IMG/VR virus record: IMGVR_UViG_3300042691_008014
Coordinates: 1-64,000 of that record
Reading direction: 5' to 3' (one strand)
Length of the DNA: 64,000 nt
Source: a virus
The first letter of the stretch is position 1, and the number at the start of each line of letters is the position of its first letter. This document shows positions 52,465 through 61,776 of the stretch, in pieces. The notes under the pieces are model-generated. The model searched no databases. It had not been told where the DNA came from and was given only the letters and a program-made list of their open reading frames with translations. Both the position numbers and the translations under genes were made by a program.

Positions 52465-53462
52465 TACAATCTACTTTTGTATTCTAAAATTGATTTTGTT
52501 AAACCTTCTTTCAAAGATGTTTGTGGTAAAATTCCATATTTTTTTTGCTTATCAGCTCCTAAACATCTAATTGGGTCACCATTTGTTTTGGTTTCATCCC
52601 ATACTATGTTTTTAGTTTTGCCTGTAATTTCGGTATAACACTCGACAATGGTTTCAATTGTATCTTTGATACTTACTGCTTCTGCACATCCAAAGTTGAT
52701 AATATCCCTAACTTCTTTTTTAACAACATCAATCGATGCCTGTGCAACATCATCTCCAAATACAAAATCCCTTTTAGATGAACCATTACCCCAACAAACC
52801 ATATCATCACCTTCTACATTGAATAGTTTCCAAATGTTAGATGATATTACAGTTGCATCTTGTGCAAAGTTATCGTTTGTTCCGTAGATATTTGAAGGTC
52901 TGATTACAGTCCAATTATCCCAACCATACTGAACTCTCAATGAATCCAAAGTAAGTTCTCCCATTCTTTTTGTCCAACCTGGATGCCAATCTAAACGAGA
53001 TGGAGTTGATGCCCAAGTTTCTTCCTGATTCCATGTATCTTCTTCGTTCATTATATCTGCTGGTCTATAAACCCCAACCGATGAAAGATACACAAACCAA
53101 TCAACTTTGGCATCAAACGATGCTTTAATCATATTGGTGTTAAACATCAACATTGGGAATAGATAATCAGCAGGACAAGTTGATGACCTTGCTGGTGAAC
53201 CTTTTACTCCTGCGATATGTAATACAATATTAATATCATCTAACTTAAATAAATTCTCACAATGTGAAAGATATGTTAAATCGGTTTTAACCAATTCCAA
53301 TCTATCTGTGTATTGTGCTTTTAAGAAGTTTAAATTTTCACTAAATTTAAGGTCTACTGCATATACTTTATCAGCTCCTTCTTCTAAACATTTTCTAACG
53401 GTTGGTAATCCTACCAACCCATTTGCTCCTGTAACCAGAACGGTTTTTCCTTTTAATTCCAT
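52464..53462 (-). CDS. NAD-dependent sugar epimerase/dehydratase, atypical active site
   Basis: A 332-residue extended SDR with VTGANGLVGLPTVRKCLEEG (cofactor loop), LHIAGVKGSPARSST, YLSSVGVYRPAD, VIRPSNIYGTNDNFAQD and KRDFVFGDDVAQASIDVV. The general fold is that of GDP-fucose synthase and UDP-sugar epimerases. At the YxxxK position it reads DWHPGWTKRMGE, with Lys retained and the Tyr position occupied by Pro, in the same way as the 330-residue enzyme. The two are therefore related and may form a distinct subgroup. Seven-base gap to the glycosyltransferase-like gene upstream. Confidence 0.75.
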   Translation of the reverse strand: MELKGKTVLVTGANGLVGLPTVRKCLEEGADKVYAVDLKFSENLNFLKAQYTDRLELVKTDLTYLSHCENLFKLDDINIVLHIAGVKGSPARSSTCPADYLFPMLMFNTNMIKASFDAKVDWFVYLSSVGVYRPADIMNEEDTWNQEETWASTPSRLDWHPGWTKRMGELTLDSLRVQYGWDNWTVIRPSNIYGTNDNFAQDATVISSNIWKLFNVEGDDMVCWGNGSSKRDFVFGDDVAQASIDVVKKEVRDIINFGCAEAVSIKDTIETIVECYTEITGKTKNIVWDETKTNGDPIRCLGADKQKKYGILPQTSLKEGLTKSILEYKSRL

Positions 53463-53469
53463 TTTATTT

Positions 53470-54873
53470 TTATTTTGTTGTGTAATCTATTTTTATTTTT
53501 TCAAATATTTCATCAAAACACTCATAGTTTTCAAATGAGTATATATGCTTTTGGTTATATAATAATATATCAATTATTGAATAATACCAATTATGTAATT
53601 CCTCAATTGGCATGTTTTTTAGTTTAATTAATTCTTTTTCTAAAAGTAACATTCGCTTTTTAGGGTCTTTTTCTAAATCATAACTTTCATCTATAAATGG
53701 TTCAAAGGTTTTAAACCCTAATCTCCGTAATTCTGCTAATGTTAAATAATCCCCAAATACTAAAAATGGTTGTAAATTTGATATTGGTTTAAATATTTTT
53801 TCTGAAAGGAATACGTTTGGTCCAAAGAATGTTTCGGTTACTAAATGAAAATATGAATTTGCGTACCATTCTTTTTTATTATTTCTAACTCCAAATGCTC
53901 TTTTTTTATCAGATGGCAATTCCTTTGTATCATCTTCATAAGGTAATAATTTCTCTAATTCAGATGTATATTTTTCAACATTTTCCTCCGTATCCTCATA
54001 TACTTTATTTACAATATTTTTTAATATATTTTTTTCTAATTTTTCAATAAATGTAAATAATCCATCTTTTAATAAATCGTATTTTAGTGCAAAATATCCC
54101 AACATAGTTCTTTGTGGTTTATTCATTGTTCTATTTGGGGATAAAAATTTATGTTTTCTAATTTTAGTGGAATCTAAATCTTTTTCTTCAAGTAACTCAC
54201 ACAAATATCCCAAATTACCAATCATTGGAAATGAATTTATTTCATCGGCATATCCTCTTATAAATAAATGCCCATTATATATTTTTATTTTACTATCAGG
54301 ATATATTTCATAGTATTCCGAAAATTTACTTCCTCCTAAAATTATGATATTAGAAGCATCTACTCCTAATTCATTTAATTGGATTTCAAATTGTTGTATA
54401 TTGTGTGAATCATATAAAGGGTCATGTATCATATTTACTAATATTTTTACTTTGCCCGATTTAATTAAATCAAATAATTCAGGTTCTATAATGTCTTTTA
54501 AAAACCAAGTATATTCTGTATCATTTAACAAAAAACTGTTTTTATTATGTAGTGCAGAAAGTGTATCTTTTATTTCTAATGGATATACATAAATGAAATC
54601 ATCATCTTTAATTTGATTAAATGATATTATATTTTTAGGAAAATTTCTAGAAAAATAATTAAACAATTCCGAATGGTCGAATTTTATACCCTTTTGTTCT
54701 GATTTATATTGTAGTATTTCATACCAATCTATTTTTAAATTGTTTTTTAAAACATATTGAATAAATTTAGTAATAACAGGATGCATTCCATTACCAAATG
54801 GCTTGAGTTGACCGTGGTCAATATACCAATCGGTATATATCATTTTAAAATTTGAACCATGTATTGCATTCAT
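53470..54873 (-). CDS. Glycosyltransferase-like protein, paralogue of the 46386-47828 protein
   Basis: About 467 residues from the ATG at 54873 (MNAIHGSNFKMIYTDWYIDH). An ATG nine codons earlier would overlap the previous gene by 26 bases, so the compact start is preferred. The N-terminus IYTDWYIDHGQLKPFGNG is typical of a phage glycosyltransferase family. The C-terminal signature is FLSEKIFKPISNLQPFLVFG and LRRLGFKTFEPFIDESYDLE, with D-x3-R following, the same as in the second copy. Two copies at the two ends of the sugar cluster suggest two different linkages. Confidence 0.55.
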   Translation of the reverse strand: MNAIHGSNFKMIYTDWYIDHGQLKPFGNGMHPVITKFIQYVLKNNLKIDWYEILQYKSEQKGIKFDHSELFNYFSRNFPKNIISFNQIKDDDFIYVYPLEIKDTLSALHNKNSFLLNDTEYTWFLKDIIEPELFDLIKSGKVKILVNMIHDPLYDSHNIQQFEIQLNELGVDASNIIILGGSKFSEYYEIYPDSKIKIYNGHLFIRGYADEINSFPMIGNLGYLCELLEEKDLDSTKIRKHKFLSPNRTMNKPQRTMLGYFALKYDLLKDGLFTFIEKLEKNILKNIVNKVYEDTEENVEKYTSELEKLLPYEDDTKELPSDKKRAFGVRNNKKEWYANSYFHLVTETFFGPNVFLSEKIFKPISNLQPFLVFGDYLTLAELRRLGFKTFEPFIDESYDLEKDPKKRMLLLEKELIKLKNMPIEELHNWYYSIIDILLYNQKHIYSFENYECFDEIFEKIKIDYTTK

Positions 54874-54874
54874 A

Positions 54875-55834
54875 TTAATATCTGTATATTTTTTTAACAT
54901 TATTTCCTACATAATTGTTATCGTGAAAGAAACTTTCAAATAACAATTCATTTTTTATATAATCTTTAGTACACATTAAATTAAAAATATTATCTGAAAT
55001 TTCTGGTGATAGATTATAATTTATATTAGCATTCAGCATATCATTTACGAAATTTTTAATTCCATCTACTATTTTTATTTTATCACTAAAGTATTTTTGA
55101 TTTTCTGTATCGTTTTCGTTTATAAACTCACCATTAACAATATCGATATATGTTCCAACTTTATCGGTAAATACTGATTCAAAGAATATGATATTGTTTT
55201 TAAAATTACATTTTTCAAAATCATAAAAACCTTTTGTATTTTTCAAATCTATATTTCCTTTATAGGTCATATACCTGCCTTTCAAATCCAAATCAAATGT
55301 TTTTTGTAAATAATATTGAGTAGTACCTTGATAACCACTATCTACCATATATACATTTTTACATTCTCCAATCGTATTATTAATATATTTTCTATACGAA
55401 TCTCTTAATACCTTTGATTTACCCAATATATCTGGAGCACATAAATTTAAATTTGGTAATCTATTTGAAGTATCAATTTGAATATCATTTTCAATAATGT
55501 AATTTATTTGAAATCTATCTTTAAGTAATTCGGATAAATTACCTTGGTATCTATGTAAATTAAATGATTCATAAACATCATATTCAGATACAAACGAAGA
55601 TAGTGATGCCAATTTTCTTGATGTTTTAAAATAAACTGAATTTGGTAAATTATATTTTATTTTAAAATCTTGATATAATTGATTAAGAAAATATCCTTCT
55701 CGTGAGTTAAATAAAATCAAATCACCGTCTTTTACTTCATCTTTTAACCAATTAAAATAATTAAATACTAATGGTCCAAAAAAGATATAACCAAGTTCTT
55801 CCAATGATTCTGGATTTTTAACAATGTGGTCCAT
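54875..55834 (-). CDS. Surface-polysaccharide-cluster protein, function unknown
   Basis: A 319-residue protein. The segments GYIFFGPLVFNYFNWLKDEV, LILFNSREGYFLNQLYQDFK and VYMVDSGYQGTTQYYLQKTF resemble a family found in capsule and O-antigen loci (GP...F..WL, SREG, VDxGYxGT), sometimes described as HAD-like. No full HAD motif set is visible. The end is rich in Asn. Its start overlaps the stop of the HAD phosphatase by one base, so the two are coupled. A TATTTATA sequence also lies across this junction. Confidence 0.4.
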   Translation of the reverse strand: MDHIVKNPESLEELGYIFFGPLVFNYFNWLKDEVKDGDLILFNSREGYFLNQLYQDFKIKYNLPNSVYFKTSRKLASLSSFVSEYDVYESFNLHRYQGNLSELLKDRFQINYIIENDIQIDTSNRLPNLNLCAPDILGKSKVLRDSYRKYINNTIGECKNVYMVDSGYQGTTQYYLQKTFDLDLKGRYMTYKGNIDLKNTKGFYDFEKCNFKNNIIFFESVFTDKVGTYIDIVNGEFINENDTENQKYFSDKIKIVDGIKNFVNDMLNANINYNLSPEISDNIFNLMCTKDYIKNELLFESFFHDNNYVGNNVKKIYRY

Positions 55835-56265
55835 TATAAATAAACTTTAAATGAAGGTATACCAAGTGAATTCCACAAATCAATTATTTCTTGTTTATCA
55901 TCAAATGCACAAAACACATCATCTTTGATAAAATCATTGTACATTTTTCGTTTTAATTCTACATCTTTAATATAATGATTTTCTTCACCTCTCATAAACA
56001 ATCCATCATATTTAATCCCATATATTTCTAACCAATCCTGTGTAGAATTAAGTATCATTCGTGGTCTACTAGTTAGTATATAAATCCCATAATCATTATA
56101 TAGGTGATTTATAATATCAATCATAGGTGCGTTTGGTTTATCTGATATTACATTTTTATAATCATATAAAACATCCCAATCGATACTACCATCAGATTTA
56201 GTTGCAAGTGCATACCTCTTTTTATTTATTGAAAGAGTATTATCTATATCTACTATAACAATCAT
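55834..56265 (-). CDS. HAD-superfamily phosphatase
   Basis: A 143-residue protein with the HAD nucleophile motif VDIDNTL (Asp6, Asp8), motif II YILTSRP, a Lys in ELKRKMYND (motif III) and the acidic pair in CAFDDKQE (motif IV). It is close in size to the 3'-phosphatase part of phage polynucleotide kinase. In this setting it could instead act on a sugar phosphate. The start overlaps the radical SAM gene's stop by four bases (ATGA type). Confidence 0.75.
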   Translation of the reverse strand: MIVIVDIDNTLSINKKRYALATKSDGSIDWDVLYDYKNVISDKPNAPMIDIINHLYNDYGIYILTSRPRMILNSTQDWLEIYGIKYDGLFMRGEENHYIKDVELKRKMYNDFIKDDVFCAFDDKQEIIDLWNSLGIPSFKVYL

Positions 56266-57461
56266 TTTCGTAAACCTTGTTCTTTATAAGTTACTGGTAT
56301 TTTAATACCAGTATTACACCCATTACAATTATCACAAAATGTGATGTATCCAAGTTCGGTAAATCCCAAATCAAACTTAATTAAATCTTTGGGGTATACT
56401 TCTGATAAATTTACATAATCATTTTCGTTTGGTGAAAACAATTTAGTTAGAACTGCGCTTGTATTAAGGTGACAATAATAAAACTTGCCATCATTCAATC
56501 CTCTAAATGGAGCAGTGCAACTATCAAAGTGATTTATGAGTTCTTCTTCACTCATATTATTTTTAATTCTCAAATCACCAAAATCATACCACTCGATATT
56601 ATTCCTTACATAGTGATTGATATTTTTCTCTTGGTAAGTTCCTAAAACTCTATCAACTTTACTTTTTAATTTTTCTAATTTATTAGAGTAATTACTTACA
56701 CTTAAAATAACATTATTATTTTTTAACACTTCTAGTATTTCTTCTTTTGGGAGGACTGTACCATTAGTGGTTATTATAAACTTATCAATCTTATCTGAAT
56801 ACTTTTCTAAAATGTATTCGATTACATCTTTGATATTTGGGTGTAAAAACGGCTCTCCACCAACTAAATGGAAAATACTTACATAATCAACAAGATTAAA
56901 ATATAAGTCAATATCATTTAAGATAGTTTGAGTATCTCTGTGTTTTGGTAGTTCGTAATGTGGTATAAACATATTACAAAACGAACACGCCAAATTACAT
57001 TTTTCAGTCACCAATACATCTGTTTGAAATATGTGAACCTTTTGTTTGTGTATAAATGGCCAAATAGATGCAATGTTTTTATACCAAGTATATTTTACAT
57101 TTAGTTTATCTAAATATTCTTTATAGTATTGTCTATACTCATCTGATGTGATAATTACATTTTCACCAGTTGGTTCAAAGTTATCTATATGAACTAATTT
57201 TAAATTCTCACGAGTGTTGACGAGGTTTTTTGATTGATGATAAAATGAACTAATTTCGTTTACATTCAATATAGTTGATTCATCTTTAACATCGTGGTCA
57301 ACTATGTATTTTATTTTTAAAACATTATTACCCAACAAATAATCTACACTTCTAATAAATTGGACACACTCTTTACTTGCACCGAATAGAACATATTCGG
57401 TTTCAGTATCCCATTCTTGGATAAATTTCTCAAAATTATGTAGATTAGGATTATATTTCAT
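56262..57461 (-). CDS. Radical SAM enzyme with N-terminal Rossmann-like domain
   Basis: A 399-residue protein. Residues 22-60 (EYVLFGASKECVQFIRSVDY, LKIKYIVDHD) look like a small nucleotide-binding domain. The cluster motif is Cys155, Cys159 and Cys162 (EKCNLACSFC), then HLVGGEPFLHP. The C-terminus has CDNCNGC and a further CTAPF cysteine, which may bind an auxiliary cluster. This layout occurs in radical SAM proteins of sugar and surface-structure loci. Coupled with the HAD phosphatase, and three bases from the E1-alpha-like gene. Confidence 0.8.
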   Translation of the reverse strand: MKYNPNLHNFEKFIQEWDTETEYVLFGASKECVQFIRSVDYLLGNNVLKIKYIVDHDVKDESTILNVNEISSFYHQSKNLVNTRENLKLVHIDNFEPTGENVIITSDEYRQYYKEYLDKLNVKYTWYKNIASIWPFIHKQKVHIFQTDVLVTEKCNLACSFCNMFIPHYELPKHRDTQTILNDIDLYFNLVDYVSIFHLVGGEPFLHPNIKDVIEYILEKYSDKIDKFIITTNGTVLPKEEILEVLKNNNVILSVSNYSNKLEKLKSKVDRVLGTYQEKNINHYVRNNIEWYDFGDLRIKNNMSEEELINHFDSCTAPFRGLNDGKFYYCHLNTSAVLTKLFSPNENDYVNLSEVYPKDLIKFDLGFTELGYITFCDNCNGCNTGIKIPVTYKEQGLRK

Positions 57462-57464
57462 ATA

Positions 57465-58094
57465 TTAAAATACTACCCATTTACCACTTCCGTAGTGCGG
57501 ATACTTTGATTTATATTTGTAGTGAATTACATCGGATGGAATATCTTTCTTTTTATTCCAAGTTGCTTCCGTTGGTGTGTAAGTTGAAACATCATTATCT
57601 TCAACTATAAAATGTAAAGGTAAATCAAAATTTCTAGCGTATTTATGAACTTCATAGAATATACCACTCTCAAAACTCATATCTCCTATAAATACCCAAA
57701 CCTTTTCATCACTACCTTTGGCCTTAATTCCCATTGCTACACCCAATGCAATAGAAAGAGTTCCACCTACAATTGCGGATGAATAAAACTTCTCATCTAT
57801 CTTACAAAGAGTTATAGATTTACCATCAAGTATTTCATCGGTAATCCATTGTGGAGATATTCCTTTTAATAAAGCATGGTAGTGAGACCTCCAAGTTGAA
57901 AACACCCAATCGTTTTTAGATATTCTTTTGAATACCTCTATTAGTTGTTCTTCATTTCCGTTTGATAAGTGAATTGGTCCTCTGATTTTACCATCTTCCC
58001 AGTTTTGAACTATATCATTCTCAAACTGAATGAGTTCTTCTGCATTCCAATTATGTTCTCTAACTATTGGATATTGTTCTAAATTTTGTATCAT
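57465..58094 (-). CDS. Thiamine-diphosphate enzyme, E1-alpha-like (PP domain)
   Basis: A 209-residue protein. The segments FSTWRSHYHALLKGISPQWI, CKIDEKFYSSAIVGGTLSIA and the diphosphate-binding motif IGDMSFESGIFYEVHKYARN to VEDND (Gly-Asp, then Asn about 29 residues later) identify the PP domain of E1-alpha-type enzymes. It is much shorter than full E1-alpha (about 330-360). The matching PYR domain is encoded nine genes away at 48036-48578. Its start overlaps the RmlC-like gene's stop by four bases, tying it to sugar nucleotide synthesis. Confidence 0.75.
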   Translation of the reverse strand: MIQNLEQYPIVREHNWNAEELIQFENDIVQNWEDGKIRGPIHLSNGNEEQLIEVFKRISKNDWVFSTWRSHYHALLKGISPQWITDEILDGKSITLCKIDEKFYSSAIVGGTLSIALGVAMGIKAKGSDEKVWVFIGDMSFESGIFYEVHKYARNFDLPLHFIVEDNDVSTYTPTEATWNKKKDIPSDVIHYKYKSKYPHYGSGKWVVF

Positions 58095-58627
58095 CTATCT
58101 CTTTTTTGTAGTATTGGATTGTTTGTTGGCCATTCCATTTGATATTCAGGGTCATTCCACTTTACCACACCTTGTTCATTTGCATCCACATAACCGTCTT
58201 TGTAAAATAAGTTATAGTGAAACATACAATCAGTTAATGCATAGTGTCCGTTTGCAAATCCTGGTGGAACTAATACCTGATTTCTTAATCTTTCCGTTAT
58301 AATAAAACTTTCCCACTCCCCAAAGGTAGGACTATTTTCTCTCATATCCAAAACAACTAAATAGATATCACCTACTGCTGCTTGTACCAATTTCCAAGTC
58401 TTTTTATCCCAGTGTAATCCTCTCAATACACCTTTATAAGAACGAGAGAATCTACCATGTACTTCACATTTGCCATCGATATAATCAACTATTGGGTGCT
58501 CAATTGAATGAAATGTTGTCCATATTTCACCTCTGTATTCTCTAAATACGGATGGTTGAAATACTGGAACCTCATGTCCAAATTTTTTTGATGGAGTAAT
58601 TTGAAACTCATCCCATTTACTACTCAT
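58091..58627 (-). CDS. rmlC: dTDP-4-dehydrorhamnose 3,5-epimerase-like protein
   Basis: A 178-residue cupin. The core GVLRGLHWDKKTWKLVQAAV (active-site His in RGLHW), GDIYLVVLDMRENSPTFGEW and the VPPGFANGHYALTDCMFHYN stretch match RmlC family proteins at the usual length. It would epimerise a 4-keto sugar nucleotide at C3/C5. It stands between an SDR and the E1-alpha-like gene, so the 4-keto sugar may pass among these enzymes. The exact sugar nucleotide is unknown. Confidence 0.85.
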   Translation of the reverse strand: MSSKWDEFQITPSKKFGHEVPVFQPSVFREYRGEIWTTFHSIEHPIVDYIDGKCEVHGRFSRSYKGVLRGLHWDKKTWKLVQAAVGDIYLVVLDMRENSPTFGEWESFIITERLRNQVLVPPGFANGHYALTDCMFHYNLFYKDGYVDANEQGVVKWNDPEYQMEWPTNNPILQKRDR

Positions 58628-58628
58628 A

Positions 58629-59594
58629 TTATGTATTATTTGCGTATCCTAAAGGAAATCCATTTCTAAATTCTGCTCCCATTTTTGGAACAATCATTTG
58701 GTATGCGTGAATTAATTCTTCGATACCTCTATCTAACCCCCACTCTGGTACCCATCCAGTTTCCTCTAGCTTTGCGTTAGAAACTATGTAATCCCTCTTA
58801 TCGGGGTCTTCGTAATAATCGTTGTATGATACGGCAAAATCCTTTACCTGGGATTGAATCTTTTCTAATAATTCTTGCTTTGAAAGATTGGCATTACTCA
58901 ACCCTACATTAAATACTTGTCCTTTATATTTTTCGTAATTTATAATCATAAATAAAAATGTAAATGCTACATCTTGAATATGAATAAAATTTCTCTTAAA
59001 GTTTTTCTCAAATACTACAATGTATTTATCAGTAATTGCTTTATAAACAAAATCGTTTACCAATAAATCGGTTCTCATACGAGGTGATACACCAAATACA
59101 GTTGCCAATCTAAATGTAATTGCCGATGTGGTTGCTCTTAAAAAAGTTTCAGCATCACACTTTGTTTGTCCATACACTGATATAGGTGTTAAAGGTGAAT
59201 CTTCGGTGCATTCAGTTTGTCCAACTCCAATACCATAACCACTATTTGTATTTGGATATAAAATTTTTTTATCCTTTGCAAATTTTACTATGTTACATAT
59301 TTGGTCAAAATTGATTTCCCTTGCCAGCTTTGGGTCTGCTGCGCAAGCTGGGAACCCAACAATTGCAGCTAATGGAATTATTACATCAGCTTCATTACAC
59401 AACTTTTCTAAAAGAGATTCATTACGAACATCTCCATATATGAATTTGAATTTAGGATTTGAAGTATATTGTAATAATGAGGTTTGATTAAATAATAGTT
59501 TATCCAATACTACTACCTTATAGTTTTGTTCCAATAACATACCAACTAATACAGAACCCAAATAACCTGCACCACCTGTAATTAATACTTTCAT
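58629..59594 (-). CDS. NAD-dependent epimerase/dehydratase (canonical SDR)
   Basis: A 321-residue extended SDR. It has ITGGAGYLGSVLVGMLLEQN (GxxGxxG), IYGDVRN, PLAAIVGFPACAAD, LYPNTNSGYGIG and a normal active site SVYGQTKCDAE (Tyr-x3-Lys). FRLATVFGVSPRMRTDLLVN and KRNFIHIQDVAFTFLFMI follow. It resembles UDP-glucose 4-epimerase or a 4,6-dehydratase relative. Unlike the other two SDRs of the cluster, the catalytic Tyr is present. One base from the RmlC gene. Confidence 0.85.
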   Translation of the reverse strand: MKVLITGGAGYLGSVLVGMLLEQNYKVVVLDKLLFNQTSLLQYTSNPKFKFIYGDVRNESLLEKLCNEADVIIPLAAIVGFPACAADPKLAREINFDQICNIVKFAKDKKILYPNTNSGYGIGVGQTECTEDSPLTPISVYGQTKCDAETFLRATTSAITFRLATVFGVSPRMRTDLLVNDFVYKAITDKYIVVFEKNFKRNFIHIQDVAFTFLFMIINYEKYKGQVFNVGLSNANLSKQELLEKIQSQVKDFAVSYNDYYEDPDKRDYIVSNAKLEETGWVPEWGLDRGIEELIHAYQMIVPKMGAEFRNGFPLGYANNT

Positions 59595-59598
59595 AATT

Positions 59599-60360
59599 TT
59601 AAAAATAAATGTTCTTTTCTATGTAAAATTGTGGATAGTTTCCACTAAAACTAACATCCCATACTTTATATCTATTGTAATGGTTAAAATCACATAAAAA
59701 TGCAAAATTATTTCTATATGGATAATCGTAATTTAATTTTCGTAAATCATTAAAAACTATATGTGAATACTGTTTTTCATAATTATCAATAAAATCTTGA
59801 ATTTCTTCAATTTTTAATTTTTTGTTTAATACAAACGCCATTTCAAATTCAAAATCTCCAATATGTTGATGTTCCTCTGGTCCAATCATACTACCACATC
59901 CGAACCAATAGAAAGAATTTTCGTATTTCACTTTTTCACCATCTTCAAATTCAATAATTCCTACCAACTTTCCATTTTTATAGCATTTAATATTTCTTTC
60001 CAAAAAATGGTCACAAATCATAGCGTACTCATTGAATTCATTAGTTTCTTCTGGTAATAATCCGGTAAAAATTTGTTTTGAATACATTTCTGTTTTACCA
60101 TCTATTTCTTTTGAAAACCAATATGTAAATGCAATTGAAACAATTCCCAAATTATCTTTATAAGCAGAAATACCAGAATGCATTCCATTTCTGGCAATAG
60201 CAAATGATTCTTTATTTTGAGCTACAGTATCAGGAAATATTTTAAACTTTAAGAATAAAGAAAAATCTTCATCCATATGTTTATCAATTCTAGATGATAC
60301 GGAGTATCTACTTTCCGGCAAAACGAAAAATATATTATCTTTGTTTACTCTTAAACTCAT
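59599..60360 (-). CDS. Stand-alone LamG/concanavalin-like protein
   Basis: About 253 residues from the ATG at 60360, which overlaps the upstream TGA as ATGA; an earlier ATG would overlap by 22 bases. Residues about 5-190 form a jelly-roll pattern: FFVLPESRYSVSSRIDKHMD, FSLFLKFKIFPD, HFLERNIKCYKNGKLVGIIE and FEFEMAFVLNKKLKIEEIQD. A C-terminal 55-residue extension (FNDLRKLNYDYPYRNNFAFL) is unknown. Its LamG part resembles that inserted in the neighbouring galactosyltransferases, so it may bind the same glycan. Confidence 0.6.
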   Translation of the reverse strand: MSLRVNKDNIFFVLPESRYSVSSRIDKHMDEDFSLFLKFKIFPDTVAQNKESFAIARNGMHSGISAYKDNLGIVSIAFTYWFSKEIDGKTEMYSKQIFTGLLPEETNEFNEYAMICDHFLERNIKCYKNGKLVGIIEFEDGEKVKYENSFYWFGCGSMIGPEEHQHIGDFEFEMAFVLNKKLKIEEIQDFIDNYEKQYSHIVFNDLRKLNYDYPYRNNFAFLCDFNHYNRYKVWDVSFSGNYPQFYIEKNIYF

Positions 60361-61772
60361 ATTTTTATTGTTGAACAAAAGTTATAAAATTCTTCTAATT
60401 CAGGAAATGTTTTACAAAAATCAGTTCCTCTACGTTTATCGTGGTTTGAAAAATATTGATAAAAACTATATCTATTTTTCATTTGTTGAGTCGCATCCTG
60501 TGGAGAAATCATCCAATCATAAATTCTTTTTACTTTTTGAACCTCAACATCGGAGTAACCAATGTGTTTTGGGTCAAATGATGGAGCTGCGTAGTAAGTG
60601 ATTAATTTAGCCTGGTCAGTTATATATTTAGCATAATCAAATGGAAGTACTTGGACAGTTTGATGTAAAGGGTATCGTAGATATGATGAATCTAAAAACA
60701 CTGCAGAATTCCAATATCTATCAGTGGATGCGTATACATCTTTTAATGTGTAAATATTATGAATTAATTGTTCATAATTAAAAACACTTAACGCATTATA
60801 TGTCGACATGAATGTTATAATAGTTCTTGGGCATTTTGTAAGAATTTTATTTACATTATCCCAAAATTTATTAAATTCTAATCCAGTACGAATGTATTCT
60901 GCTTGCTCTCCCCATGTATCAACCGATGTAAATATGACAATTTCTTTTGCTCTACCTTCATCTTCTATTTTTTGTATCTTTTCGATTAATTTATCTATCA
61001 ACTTATCTGGAACTCCCAAATTAGAATTAATAGCCAGTTTCAATTCAGTATTTGGATTTGGATGTTCTATGATATAATCAAGTACTCCCCAAGTATCTTT
61101 ACTCATAAGAGGTTCTCCGCCTGTGATTCTAAATGTATGAAGGTCTCTATACAAATCAGGCCACCATTTCCAAAATGCTTCTACATATGGATTATGTTCT
61201 TTATTTGGAATTGGTAATTTATCTTCGTTTTTCATCCAATCAACGGAATTAAAATTATCCAAAGTTGGGTATGCACCATGCTTTTCAATTTCTTCCATCC
61301 ACGCCGAACTATACGCAGGACCACAATATGAACATTTGAAATTACACGCATTACTAAATGCAACTTCTACATATTTTGGATTAAAATCATCTCTCCAATC
61401 AGATTGAATAATGTCATTGATAAATGGATAAGACCAACTTTCACCAGATTTAAATATTCTATCCGAAAATCTATCCGAATTATCTTCTACATTCCAACAA
61501 TAATCACATTCAGAAGGTCTTGCTCCCTGTAACATTTCCTTTCTACGAAGTTTCTTATATCTCGTATTATGAAGTGCTGATGGGTTTCTAGCAATTTCAG
61601 TTTCTGAAATTTTATGTGTTTTGGGGTGGTGACATGAATGATTATGTCCACTTTGTAATTGTAGTGTAACTTGCGTCCATTTGGCAGCACACATACCAGG
61701 ACCAACCACATTTAACTCGTCTTTAACGCGTAAATAAATTGGATTTTCACTATAAGTTTTATCTTCTGCCAT
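60357..61772 (-). CDS. Radical SAM enzyme, twitch-domain type
   Basis: A 471-residue protein. The cluster motif is Cys143, Cys147 and Cys150 (NACNFKCSYCGP), then TFRITGGEPLMS. The upstream region has cysteines at 28, 47, 89 and 92 (HNHSCHHPKTH; SECDYCW) and resembles the short SPASM-like twitch arrangement, here placed before the barrel, as in phage radical SAM proteins. Later segments FTSVDTWGEQAEYIRTGLEF and VFLDSSYLRYPLHQTVQVLP are conserved in these. The substrate may be a protein or sugar of the virion glycan pathway. Confidence 0.85.
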   Translation of the reverse strand: MAEDKTYSENPIYLRVKDELNVVGPGMCAAKWTQVTLQLQSGHNHSCHHPKTHKISETEIARNPSALHNTRYKKLRRKEMLQGARPSECDYCWNVEDNSDRFSDRIFKSGESWSYPFINDIIQSDWRDDFNPKYVEVAFSNACNFKCSYCGPAYSSAWMEEIEKHGAYPTLDNFNSVDWMKNEDKLPIPNKEHNPYVEAFWKWWPDLYRDLHTFRITGGEPLMSKDTWGVLDYIIEHPNPNTELKLAINSNLGVPDKLIDKLIEKIQKIEDEGRAKEIVIFTSVDTWGEQAEYIRTGLEFNKFWDNVNKILTKCPRTIITFMSTYNALSVFNYEQLIHNIYTLKDVYASTDRYWNSAVFLDSSYLRYPLHQTVQVLPFDYAKYITDQAKLITYYAAPSFDPKHIGYSDVEVQKVKRIYDWMISPQDATQQMKNRYSFYQYFSNHDKRRGTDFCKTFPELEEFYNFCSTIKI

Positions 61773-61776
61773 ATTT

